This document shows positions 10,451 through 19,994 of a stretch of 64,000 bases of DNA, piece after piece (within the stretch, counting starts at the first letter, position 1; every line of letters begins with the position of its first letter). A model generated the notes under the pieces. The model did no database searches, had not been told where the DNA came from, and saw only the letters and a program-made list of their open reading frames with translations. Made by a program: the position numbers and the translations under genes. This stretch comes from Termitomyces sp. T153 (Eukaryota; Basidiomycota; Agaricomycetes; Agaricales; Lyophyllaceae): positions 1-64,000 of the forward strand of contig JACKQL020000023.1 of NCBI GenBank assembly GCA_018296165.2. Reading direction: 5' to 3'.

Positions 10451-10957
10451 AGACCCAACCTCACTATGTTTGGTTAGGTCTTTGTATGTCATCAACTCAA
10501 TGCTAAGATCCAGACCTAACCTCATTTTTGTGTTTCATTAACTCATAGTCAGCCCCAACCTGACTTCATTGAGTTGGGTCTTTGAATTTTGTCAACTCAT
10601 ATCTTGCAAAGACCATCCTTACTTTGTCTACTTGGGTCTTTGATTTTTCTTTGTAAGAGTCAATATTGTCAGAAAAATGGAGTTTTTCCATTTATTCCCT
10701 TTCTTTTTTAAATCAATCTGCTTAGTTAGTCCTGTCATTGTTTATGTCAGTAGATGTAAGTTTCACTATCAGTTCAGTTATATTTTGTTCAGTCAAATAA
10801 AGCTTTTTGATAAGTATTCTATGATTTTTAACTTCATACTTTCAGGAAGTAACATGAGACATGGTGATATGTTCTAATAATCTCTTCAGTTACATCTTTG
10901 ATATTCTGAACTCAATGCTGAAATCCAGACCAAACCTTACTTCATTTGGTTAGGTCT
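10451..10957. repeat. Five diverged hairpin-forming repeat units
   Basis: Units at 10451-10481, 10512-10535 (left arm only), 10551-10581, 10610-10639 and 10927-10957 follow the pattern AGACCYAACC - about 10 nt - GGTTAGGTCT, so each can fold on itself. They are linked by similar spacers (TTTGTATGTCATCAACTCAATGCTAAGATCC type). AT-rich DNA between the fourth and fifth units and on to 11238 holds no recognisable gene. Confidence 0.65.
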
Positions 10958-11238
10958 TCAATATTCTAACTCTTCCAAGTGATGATCATTTAATAACCAA
11001 TTCTATGTTTCATATACTTGAAAATTTACAATCATTGATGAATTACATTTCCTCCACCTTTGGTCCTTTTGTGACATCACTAAATGGTACTAATACTTAG
11101 CAATCAGCCCTTTGCAACACTTGATGCTATGACCAAAACAATAAGTCCCCCCTCAGCTGTACAAAACCCCTCTCCAGTAAAAGTCTCTACTGGAAACATG
11201 CCTCCTTGCCCAATGCCCTCAGATTCCTGCTTGAGAAC

Positions 11239-11401
11239 TATAAGGAGATGGTCTCTTTAGGACTGTTTGATTCTATTCCAGGCTTAGTCTGAGGATGATC
11301 CACTATTCTAGCTCATCTGACAGACCACCTGTTATGCCCTACACCCTTGTGTCCCCATTAGTTGCCTTCCATGAATTGATTATTGTTAGTCATTCTCCAT
11401 T
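11239..11401 (+). repeat. 5' part of a 475-bp-family solo LTR, truncated by Copia B
   Basis: TATAAGGAGATGGTCTCTTTAGG onward is about 90% similar to the first 190 bp of the complete solo LTR at 45675-46149. It is cut at CTCCATT, where the Copia B LTR begins. The rest of this copy is not found in the window. Confidence 0.7.
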
Positions 11402-12198
11402 TGTTAGAATTGCATTCTACTATAATGATCAGCATTCACTCCAAGTTTATTTATCACATGTGTAGTCTGCTTCCTTCATTTCTATTCAGTTTATCACATG
11501 TATCTTCCATGTGATTGTCTTTCTATTCAATCCAATCATGTGTATCTTCCATGTGATTTCCTTTCTATTCAATTTAATCACATGTGTCTTCCATGTAATT
11601 CCTTCTATTCAGTTACATTATAGTATATATATAGATAATGTGGAACCCTGAAGTCCTCACTCAGTTTCTAACTCTGGACTTCAGGCTAGTGTGTCACTCT
11701 TCAATACACTCAGTTTCTGACTCTGGACTTCAGCTTTAGTGACTATTCAGTCCCCTGTGCTTTGCTTGTTTTCAACAGGTTATGGGCCCCAGCCTCTAAA
11801 GCTTTAGTCTGAAGTTTCTATTATTTTGATTGCTGTGTCTATGCTATAGTCCTTATAGTGATTGCAGCTCCCTCTACATACATAGACTCTGAACTATTGG
11901 GTAGTGGCCCTTAAGTGGGGCTGCTTTATCTCACCAGTGAAGCCTGACCCACCTAACTGGGAGGTGTTACAATTGCAGAGTCTGCAGTTAGTTAGTTAGC
12001 TTTACTATACCTCACCTTCCTGCTGCCCCACTCCTGAGGACCTTACAAGAATCCTGCCAGTTTGACTGGATTGTGGCTGTATTCCTTCTGGCACACTAGA
12101 CTTTAGCACTTTATTGCTCTTAAAGCACTTTCAGATGCATTTTTGCTGCAGTCTGCAACTTCACACTTCATTACTCAATCTACACTCCAAATCACCTC
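11402..12198 (+). repeat. 5' LTR and leader of Copia B
   Basis: LTR 11402-11777 (376 bp, TGTTAGAATTG...TTCAACA, TATA at about 11625), followed by the same primer site as Copia A (GGTTATGGGCCC at 11778-11789) and a leader that matches A at about 90%. The leader is interrupted at 12199 by a solo LTR. Confidence 0.88.
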
Positions 12199-13237
12199 TG
12201 TCAGGTCCCACTGACAATGGGGGCTCAGCTACACTAGTGAATCCTTACTAGGCAGATGCAATGTCCTGCACTTATAACCCAGCATCCCGGGGTTGGTGCG
12301 GGGTGAAGGGACTTGTGAAGGGAAGCTAGGGGGGGTGGTCCAAGCAAGTCCAGAATGGTCTGGGGAAGTCTAAGACCAAGTATATTTGACGTCAGACCTA
12401 GGCGGGCATCAAGAACAGGTTCATGGGCATGCAAATAGACTGCGGGGTAAGCGGAGGCTTTGCAAATGATGGGGGCAGAGCTGGAGTTTGACAGGGGATC
12501 ACCAAGGCTTGATGGGTTCTGGGGCCAAGCGAGGAGCAAGGTCTGGAGTTGTCATAAGAATGTTTGGGGGTCGTAGCACATGTGCAGAGTTCATACTGAT
12601 GTCAGAGATGAAAGGAACTTAGAGAAACATAGGAAATATATACAGTAGAAACAAGTCAGAGACGAGGCAAGACGAGACAGAGAAAAGAGATAGATTTGAG
12701 ACTAAAAATAGAGACAGAGACAAAATAAGACACAAGACACAGGAAACCAGTAAATGCAATATCAAGACTAAAGTTCCAGGAGTTACTCTATGACTTATAT
12801 ACAGACTACTTGGTGGCTCTGGAGGACAGTGGATATGGTGGCAGGGCTCAACAGAGTTGCACAGAGTTGATGGGTGTCAGGTGCAATCACGGGGCAGGCT
12901 GCAGTGACATTCTGGTGGGATCAGCTGGGAATGCAGGCTGCTCCAGGGTTGTCAGGGTGCTCTGGAGCAGGTCAGGGGAATTAGGGTGGAGGGTTGGGGG
13001 TGTGTGACGTGGTCAGAAATGGTGGGGGAAGTTTTGGGAGCTCAGGGGAAGTCAGGGGAGGCATCAACAGCTGCAAAGAAGGTGTTGGAGTTGATCAGGG
13101 GGCCATCGGGGTTTGCTGAAGAAGTGTCAGAGTTACCCAGAGTGGGCGCAGAGGGTGGACAAGGGTTTGGGGAGTTTGGTGGGGCGTTGGGGAGGACTGG
13201 AAATGATGTTGGGGGTCTAAGGGAGCAGGTCGTGACA
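12199..13237. mobile_element. 1.04-kb solo LTR with 5-bp target duplication
   Basis: A TGTCAGG...GTGACA bounded insert (TGTCA/TGACA ends) in the leader of Copia B, with ACCTC on both sides (12194-12198 and 13238-13242). Removing it restores the Copia leader up to the gag start. It contains no coding frame of note; a purine-rich GAGACAGAGA tract lies near 12660-12740 and TATA-like sites near 12638 and 12795. Type and length fit a solo LTR of a larger, otherwise unseen, element. Confidence 0.8.
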
Positions 13238-15770
13238 ACCTCTTTCACTATGCCCTACATCTATTCCAACCTTCACCAAACTCAATTCCCACAACTATAA
13301 CACATGAGCTGGTGAAATTGAAGCTTATCTTCATTCTCAAAATGCCTGAATGCCTATTTTTATGCCTTCTTTGGCTCCTCAACTCTCTGACAAACCTACA
13401 TCAGAGAAGAAAAAAGAATGCAGAGAATGGCAGAAGGAGGCTAATGTTGCATCTGTTTTGAATTATTTGATAGTGGAAGGTGATCAAAGAATCTATCTCA
13501 ATGACTATAAAAATTAACCAAACAAAATGTGGAAGGTCTTGAAGCAGATACACATGCAGCAATTCCCTGGCACATGCTTTCATGCCTATGATGACTTGTT
13601 CTCTATTAGAAAAGGAGAGAAGGAGAATTTGCAGACTCTAATCAACAGAGGTGAGACTGCAATGAAGAAAATCCAGGATTTGCACCCTAAAGACTTTGAT
13701 ATTGCCAAATTGGACAATGAACTAGCATCTATGGTAGTAATAAGAGCACTTCCTGATGACTTCTCAGCATTTGTATCCACCCTCCTTCTCAAAGATGACT
13801 TGGACAAGGCCAAGATCCATCAGGCCTTTGTCACAGAGGAAACACAATGTTGTTGTTGCTCTGATGAGTCTGCTGCTGCTATAATTGCTATGAGTGCTGC
13901 TTTAGCCAAAGTTGCCTGTGTCTTTTTCACCTTGCAAGGCCATACACAAGCTAATTGCTACAAATACAAACCAGCTCAGTAGCAAGCAAAGCAGCAGACA
14001 AAATCTCATAACAAAAAAGGCAAAAAGGGCCAAGAAAAAGCTAATGCAGCTTTCAATGTCCAAGAAAGATGATGCAGAATTTGCTGGAAATGCAAGTACT
14101 TGTTTATTGGAGCACTCAGATCCCATACAGCCTGAAGCTGACTTTGATTGGATTGTAGACTCAGGGGTCACTTGCCACATGACCCCACATCAAAATTGGG
14201 TCCAGAATTATGCTCCTTATTGCACTCTAGTCAGATTAGCTGATAACAGCATCATTTACTCAGCTGGGATTGGAACAGTTGTATTTCATCCAGTTGCAAA
14301 TGGGAAGAAAATCCAGTCCTTAGAGTTCTACAGAGTCTTGCATGTTCCATTACTTTGAAATAATCTCTTTTCCTGTATATATTTGACCAGAAACAAAGGC
14401 TACAACATTTATATTGAGAAACAAGCCATGCATTTCTGGTTGAATGGAAAAGAGTTATTCTGTGCTACAATCAACTCCAATAATTCTGCTCATTTAGATG
14501 GTTGTACTGCACCAATCTCAGACACTTGGCATTGCAGATTTGCTCATTATAACTATGCTGATGTCAAAAAGATGATCAATAATAAGTTGGTAGTTGGTTT
14601 GGACTTGAATTCTGCTGCAAAGCCTGATCCCATCTGTGAACCTTATTTGGCTGGCAAAATGTGCTCTAATCCCTTTCCTTCTTCCAGTAGTCATGCATCT
14701 AAACCATTGAAATTGATCCACAGCAATGTACATGGCCCTCTTCTAGTCACTGCAATGGGGGACTATCATTATTAGATCACATTCATTGATGCATGCACAA
14801 GCTTTAAAGCTGCTATGGCTCTGAAGAAGAAAAGTGAAGCATTCAATGCCTTTAAGACATTCAAAGCTTATGCAGAGAATGCTCTAGATGCCAAAATCAA
14901 GGCTATACAAGATGATAAAGGTGGAGAGTACATGTCAAAGGAGTTTATTGCATACACTGATGCTTGTGGAATTAAAAGGAGGCATACAACTCACAACAGA
15001 CCTCAGCAGAATGGTGTTGCTGAGAGAGCAATAGAATGCTCTCAGAGGACATCACTGCTATGTCCAATGAATTAGGTCTACCAGCCTCATTCTGGGCACA
15101 TTGCCTTCATGCCCAGACTCACATTCTGAATTGACTTCCAACTGCAGTTCAGTCAATTACTCCTTATGAGGGATGGTACAAGCACAAACCAAATGTTTCT
15201 TATCTCAGAGTCTGGAGATGTAGAGCATATGTCTACATACAAAGGGAGAAGCACAACTCTTTACAGTCTCACATGGACAAATGCATCTTCATCAGATATC
15301 CTCCTGGTTATAAAGAATGGTTATTTTACAATCCTGAGACCAAAAAGACTGTAATTTCTCAAAGAGCAGAGTTTGATGAGTGCTTATTGCCTGGTTTGCA
15401 ATTAAGTAGGCCAGTATTGCCTCCTACTCCTCCTTTACCACTTATGGATCTATCAGTCCTACCTGAAAGTGCATCCCCCAATAAAGTGCAGTGTTTGAGT
15501 TACCTGCTCTTGAAAATGAGGAGGAAGAACCATTTGTTCTCCAAAGTGCCAGTTGTACCTCCTGCACATTCTGAACCTCCAGCACCTCCTAGACCTTGCC
15601 CAAATTGTGCTAGACACCATTCAGCTCAGCCACCAGATCAGCCACCGGCTCAAATTCCTGCTCCTCCATCACCTCCCCTTGCTCTGAAATGTTCTAAATG
15701 CAATGTACAGCCTCCAAGAGATTGGTGGGTAGTACAACATCAGGAACCAGTCCAGGACAGTTCTGATGAG
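13238..15770 (+). pseudogene. Copia B gag to integrase/linker, decayed
   Basis: Matches Copia A gag, CCHC region, protease (VDSGV, active-site region altered from VDSGA), GAG-pre-integrase, integrase and the proline-rich linker. Frameshifts and stops are frequent (for example after 13516, and a one-base loss in the NGVAERAN segment near 15030). TAG at 14773-14775 lies at the same codon as the TAG at 3440 in copy A. The segment ends at GATGAG where the small TG..CA element begins; the continuation is the antisense fragment at 6535-7141. Confidence 0.85.
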
Positions 15771-16020
15771 TGTTAGATGATTACAGGCCAAGTCATCTGA
15801 CAGCTTAGAGCTCTGATTTCTACACAATGCTGTTTAGTGCTCCAGTCCCTGCAGTGAGCCAATTATCACAGTAGTAGAATCATCTCATGCCTAGAATATG
15901 TAACTTCCTAGCTCCTTGTGTAACTAGACTGTGTAGCTCAGTGGTTAGAGCATCATATGGAGTACATATCCAAGAGGTCCCAGGTTCAATTCCTGGTATG
16001 GTCACTTTTCATTTCTAACA
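15771..16020 (+). mobile_element. Small TG..CA (solo-LTR-like) element, copy 2, with tRNA-like unit
   Basis: A 250-bp element with 7-bp terminal inverted repeat (TGTTAGA...TCTAACA) inserted in Copia B. Left flank ATGAG (15766-15770), right flank CTATT (16021-16025). TG/CA ends and a 5-bp target duplication are typical of LTRs. No internal region or second LTR is adjacent, so it is either a solo LTR or a small nonautonomous element. Its 3' third is a tRNA-like gene. Confidence 0.8.
15927..16004 (+). other. tRNA-like Pol III unit inside the TG..CA element
   Basis: A-box TAGCTCAGTGG at 15934-15944 and B-box GGTTCAATTCC at 15983-15993 match the consensus. GACTGTG (15927-15933) can pair with TATGGTC (15997-16003) as a 7-bp acceptor stem with wobbles; the D-arm (GCTC/GAGC) and T-arm (CCAGG/CCTGG) also pair. 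The anticodon region is about 6 nt too long and has no clear anticodon stem, so it is probably tRNA-derived rather than a working tRNA gene. TTTT at 16006-16009 could end Pol III transcription. Confidence 0.65.
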
Positions 16021-16149
16021 CTATTTGTGGTGGTTTGAGATGGTGAGGAGTGGAGTGGCTTGGTAGTGGCATAGTAGAGAAGAAATGCTGCAAGCTATAT
16101 GCTTGCTTTACTAGCAAACCATGGGCAGTGCTCTTTGCCAATAACTTTG

Positions 16150-17119
16150 TGTTGAAGACAGGCAAAGCACAGGAGACTGAATCACTAAAGCTGAAGTCCA
16201 GAGTCAGAAACTGAGTATAATGAAGAGTGACATACTAACCTGATGTCCAGAGTCAGAAACTGAGTGAGGACTTCAGGCTTCTACATTATCTATATTTACT
16301 ATAATATAACTGAATAGAAGAAATCACATGGAGAATCCATATAATTGAACTCAATAGAAGAAACATTCCATGTGATGGAATTCAATAGAAAGACAATCAC
16401 ATGGAAGTTGCATGTGATTGAATTCAATAAAAAGACAACCACATGGAAGACACATGTCCTCTATGCCAGCAATGGCAAGGATGAGGCACAAAGATGCAGG
16501 TCAAAATGTTGGTGCAAAAACTTCATAATAGTCAATACCAGAATGTTGTGCATAACCCTTTGCAACAAGTCTAGCTTTAGCACTCAATTGAGCCATCTGC
16601 ATTGTGCTTGATGTGAAACACCCATCCACAGCCAATTGCTTTTTTGCCTTCAGGCAAGTCACACTCCTCCTAAGTCTCATTAGCCACTAATGAGATATAC
16701 TCATCAACTGCAGCTTGATACCACTTTTCAGCATCCACAGACTTCATAGCTTGCTTGAATGTTCTAGGATCTGAAGAAGTAGCTATTCCAGCAAATTGAA
16801 CATCCTCAAAACCAGGGTCAAGTGGTTCTGGATCAGGTTCAAGATCAGACCCCAGATCTGATTCGGCTTGGACTTGCCCTTCTTCCTCATCAGAACTGTC
16901 CTGGACCAGTTCCTGACGTTGTACTACCCACAGCTGTACATTGCATTTAGAGCATCTCAGAGCAAGGGGAAGTGATGGAGGAGCAGGGATTTCAGCTGGT
17001 GGCTGAGCTGGATGGTGTCTGGCACAATTTGGGCATGGTCTAGGAGGTGCTGAAGCAGCTGGTGGTGGTATTATAGGGTGTGCAGGATGTGCAGAAGGTT
17101 CAGGATGTGCAGGAGGTAT
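16150..17119 (-). pseudogene. Copia C fragment: LTR fused to RT/linker, antisense
   Basis: Minus-strand Copia copy with its LTR end at 16150 (TGTTGAAGACAGG read on the plus strand). The LTR runs to about 16457 and is joined directly to the RT segment, so most of RT and all of RNase H are missing. The junction falls in a shared CATGT. RT and the proline-rich linker continue to about 17119. It carries the same TGA as Copia A (TCA at 16501-16503 on the plus strand). Confidence 0.8.
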
Positions 17120-17334
17120 TCATTGGTTCTGCCAGTAGAAATTTCATTGGTTCTGCCAGTAGAAAAATGGAAAAAGAAACCTGTCATACCATTTCTTTGA
17201 CAGGATTTTCCTTCGGAAAAAGGCTTCTTCCATTGTTTGAAGCCTTTTTCCATTGGAAATACACTGTCGAGAAATGGTATAACAGGTTTCCTTCTCAGTT
17301 TTTCCTTGGGAAAAATTATTGGCTGCCAGCAGTG
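17120..17334. repeat. MITE with CAGTG terminus, left end rearranged
   Basis: Inner inverted arms GAAACCTGTCATACCATTTC and GAAATGGTATAACAGGTTTC plus the right end TGCCAGCAGTG match the MITE at 22860-23022. The left TIR is replaced by a direct duplication of ATTGGTTCTGCCAGTAGAAA (about 17121-17164) next to Copia C. Confidence 0.65.
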
Positions 17335-17838
17335 AGTCCGATTTGGCCTGACCTGACCCAATTTGGTTTTGAACCTGATTTGGCAAGCCATATTTTTCCG
17401 ACATAATTTGATTATACATATTTTGGTAGTTTATTTGACGGAAGTGCCCACCTTATACCTGTCATATAAGGTTGGAGTGGTAGGGACAACCATGTTTGCG
17501 TATAACACTGCAACTGTTACATTTGACAGCCAGAAGAATTGAATGAATGGCCGTATATCTGTTGTTCCGCTGGCGTAACAATGTTGGCGAGAAAGAGGGG
17601 AATGTCATGATGCCAGACTAGACTCGTATTTGTGCAGTTTCGTCAGGAAACAATGGATTTCTAAAGGTTTTCGTGTCCACTGTCGGACTTGCTCAATGTG
17701 TTTGCCAGCGGCATCAACCAAAGTATTTGGAAAGAATCTATTCTGGATTGTAGAAAGTGGAGTATCTCCACTGCTTCTGAGGCGACTACAGTTCAAACTA
17801 GAAGTTCTGGTCCACGAGCTATTTCCTGAAGTTGTAGC
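17335..17838. other. CpG-normal gap; no gene assigned
   Basis: No convincing coding frame. TAGCTCAGTGG at about 17835 looks like an A-box but has no B-box at tRNA spacing. Probably flanking sequence of the next gene. Confidence 0.4.
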
Positions 17839-18154
17839 TCAGTGGTATGTTCCTGTCATCCAGTCAAAGGTCGCAACATGCCCAATCCATCCAGCATTCC
17901 GACTCCAGCAATTGCAAGATGTCTGACAAAGGTCAGTAAGAAGGTGAGATCAGAAAACAGCCTGGACATACTAGAAATGGCCGGCGCGTGTCCAGGCCGA
18001 TACGGGCCACCATCAAGCTTACACTCTCTCCGACCTCTCGCTGCCTCCTGCCCTGCCCCTTGTAGAATTTCAACTTGTACATCCATGGCCGCTCCATTTC
18101 TCCTCCAGCCAAGTCACGAAACCTTTGGATATAGTCAGGTTCACTTTCATTCAC
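17839..18154 (-). CDS. Hypothetical small protein, two exons (uncertain)
   Basis: Minus-strand exons 18154-17972 and 17922-17839 join in phase across a 49-nt intron with a GTATGT donor, a CTGAC branch and a CAG acceptor, giving an 88-aa product that starts MNESEPDYIQRFRDLAGG and contains MERPWMYKLKFYKGQ. An acceptor-like CTCTTCAG just upstream suggests there may be earlier exons, possibly within the 200 bp before COQ1's stop. I do not recognise the family. Confidence 0.35.
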
Positions 18155-18355
18155 AACCCTGAAGAGGTAAAGGGGGTGATACCAATACAGGTGCCAGGAG
18201 CTCCCTCGTCCTCGAAGAGTTATTGCACTCGATTGGGAAAAGCAAGCAGGTCAACATTTTGTTTGGTGGTCTACTCATAATGCTACAAGGCTTCAACTGT
18301 ACTCCTTCAGAGTCTGAAGATATGTCTATTCTCCATGCTTCTCTTACATGCACGA

Positions 18356-19813
18356 TTATGATCTTCTCCGAATAACGCGGTCTGCAAGCACTTCCAGAGC
18401 ACTCTTGGCGTCGCTCTCGGGTAGTTGTCCTAGAACTTCCTTCGCTTTGTCTGCATACTGTTGCGCCAGTTCTCGTGTTCGCTGGAGCGCTGACGAACGC
18501 GCCACAAAATCGCGGGCCTAACTCATTATCGAGAGTTAGCAGGATCGCTAGACGTACCCAATAAAGAGCAACATAACATACGTTCTCAACATCTCCTGGA
18601 CCCTCAAATTTGCGGCTAATCAGCGCGCCCATCTCAGGATGCTCCTCCCATGCATAAAGTGCTGGACCCGTGGTCAGCCCTAACTGCAAATCTGCCCCTC
18701 CTGGTTTCCCAAGTGTTCCGGCGGCTGAATCGTAGTCAAGAATGTCATCTACCAGCTGATATGTACAGAGGTTAGATTCAGTGCACCCCTACACAGAGAA
18801 CTCACCTGGAAAGCGATACCAAGATTCCGTCCATAAGCATATGCTATCTCCTGCCAGATGTCACCGTCTTTGCATCCCCCGAGCGTGACTGCTGCACGTG
18901 CACCCTTCGCTATTAGGCTTGCCGTCTTTAGATATGTCTTTTGAAGGTAGATGTTCCAGGCATCCTGAATTTTTCTTGCGTGTTCTCCCTGTGCCTCCGT
19001 CGACTTCATCGCGCTCCCCGTTTCAACAGCTCTGGTCTGCAGAATTTCGCCCTCTACCAAGTTAGAGAGAATACTAGCTATCAAATCTGTTACCTCTGGA
19101 TCCCCTAGACGTGAAAGGGCTGCAGACGCTCGACCTAACACGAAGTTGCCCCCTAATATTGAGAACTTGTTGCCGAACACAGCAGGTGCACTAGGCTGGC
19201 CACGCCGCAAGGCAGACTTGTCAATAACATCGTCATGCAGTAGCGATGCCGTGTGCATCATCTCTACGATCTGCGCAAGCCTTGTTTGAGTTGGAAGAAT
19301 ATATTCCGCGTCATATAGCTTGGGCTCATGTATTGATGTACGTGCATGACACTGTGAAAGGGAAGAATGTTGCGGAGCTCGAGGACGGAGGGTGTAAAGG
19401 GAAGAGTTGAAGAGAAAAGTGCTAGTGGGTTTGCTTGGGTTCCAGTCATTTAAAATGTCGGGTCGCGTGAGGGGCCAGTCAAGTTTATCAGCATGGTCCC
19501 CAGCGTCATTGGTTCGAGCTTCCCGAAGTTTGTGTTCCCAATATCGACCAAGTCCATTTGTAGCACGAGAAAATAACAGGACAATAATAGGCCGAATTTG
19601 CTTTGAAGAGTGCAGAAAGTAGTAACGCGTTATTTCGCTCAGTCGTGGATGACCAGAGTCAAGGAGAGAGAGGAGGGACTGACGAAGCTCGGCAAGCTGG
19701 GGAGTAAGAAGAGAAAATGGGTCTGGAGGTCGTTTGGAGGTAGCCGGGGTACTGTGATGGCGTCGTCTATGTGGCGCTAGAACACGAGCGATGCAAGAAA
19801 CCCATCGTCGCAT
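18356..19813 (-). CDS. COQ1: Mitochondrial polyprenyl diphosphate synthase
   Basis: Exons 19813-18806, 18755-18582 and 18517-18356 give 447 aa. The enzyme makes the long isoprenoid tail of ubiquinone from IPP and an allylic diphosphate in the mitochondrial matrix. The N-terminus (MRRWVSCIARVLAPHRRRHHS) is basic and suits a mitochondrial presequence. Trans-prenyltransferase motifs: LLHDDVIDKSALRRG (first Asp-rich region with Arg), GNKFSILGGNFVLGRA, and LVDDILDY (second Asp-rich region) formed across the first splice, followed by GKPGGADLQLGL. The C-terminus (TRELAQQYADKAKEVL) is typical. The loop after NGLGRYW is longer than usual, which may hide a small intron. It is divergent from BRF1, 181 bp away. 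Confidence 0.92.
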
Positions 19814-19994
19814 GTCGAGACCACTAATAGAAAACTTGTCGAGGCGCGTGATCTACGCTCCGTCACACCCCTGTGACTCGGACTTCTGTCTCAACCTCAT
19901 ATCTAGCTTCTATTTTCTATCTTTATCCATTCCTTTGTGTACTCATACCCCTTTATATATTGCCGAGTGGCTAGCACTCACTTTTCTCCGATTA
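19814..19994. promoter_or_regulatory. Divergent promoter region COQ1 / BRF1
   Basis: The 181 bp between the two start codons must hold both promoters. It is pyrimidine-rich on the BRF1 side and contains a TATA-like CTTTATATATTG near 19951. No known factor site is claimed. Confidence 0.5.

Noticed and set aside
15927..16004. Functional host tRNA gene
   Set aside because: Boxes and outer stems fit, but the anticodon arm is too long and unpaired, and it lies within a mobile element.
17831..17880. Possible tRNA gene (GTTGTAGCTCAGTGGTATG)
   Set aside because: An A-box-like match only; no B-box at the right distance and no cloverleaf.
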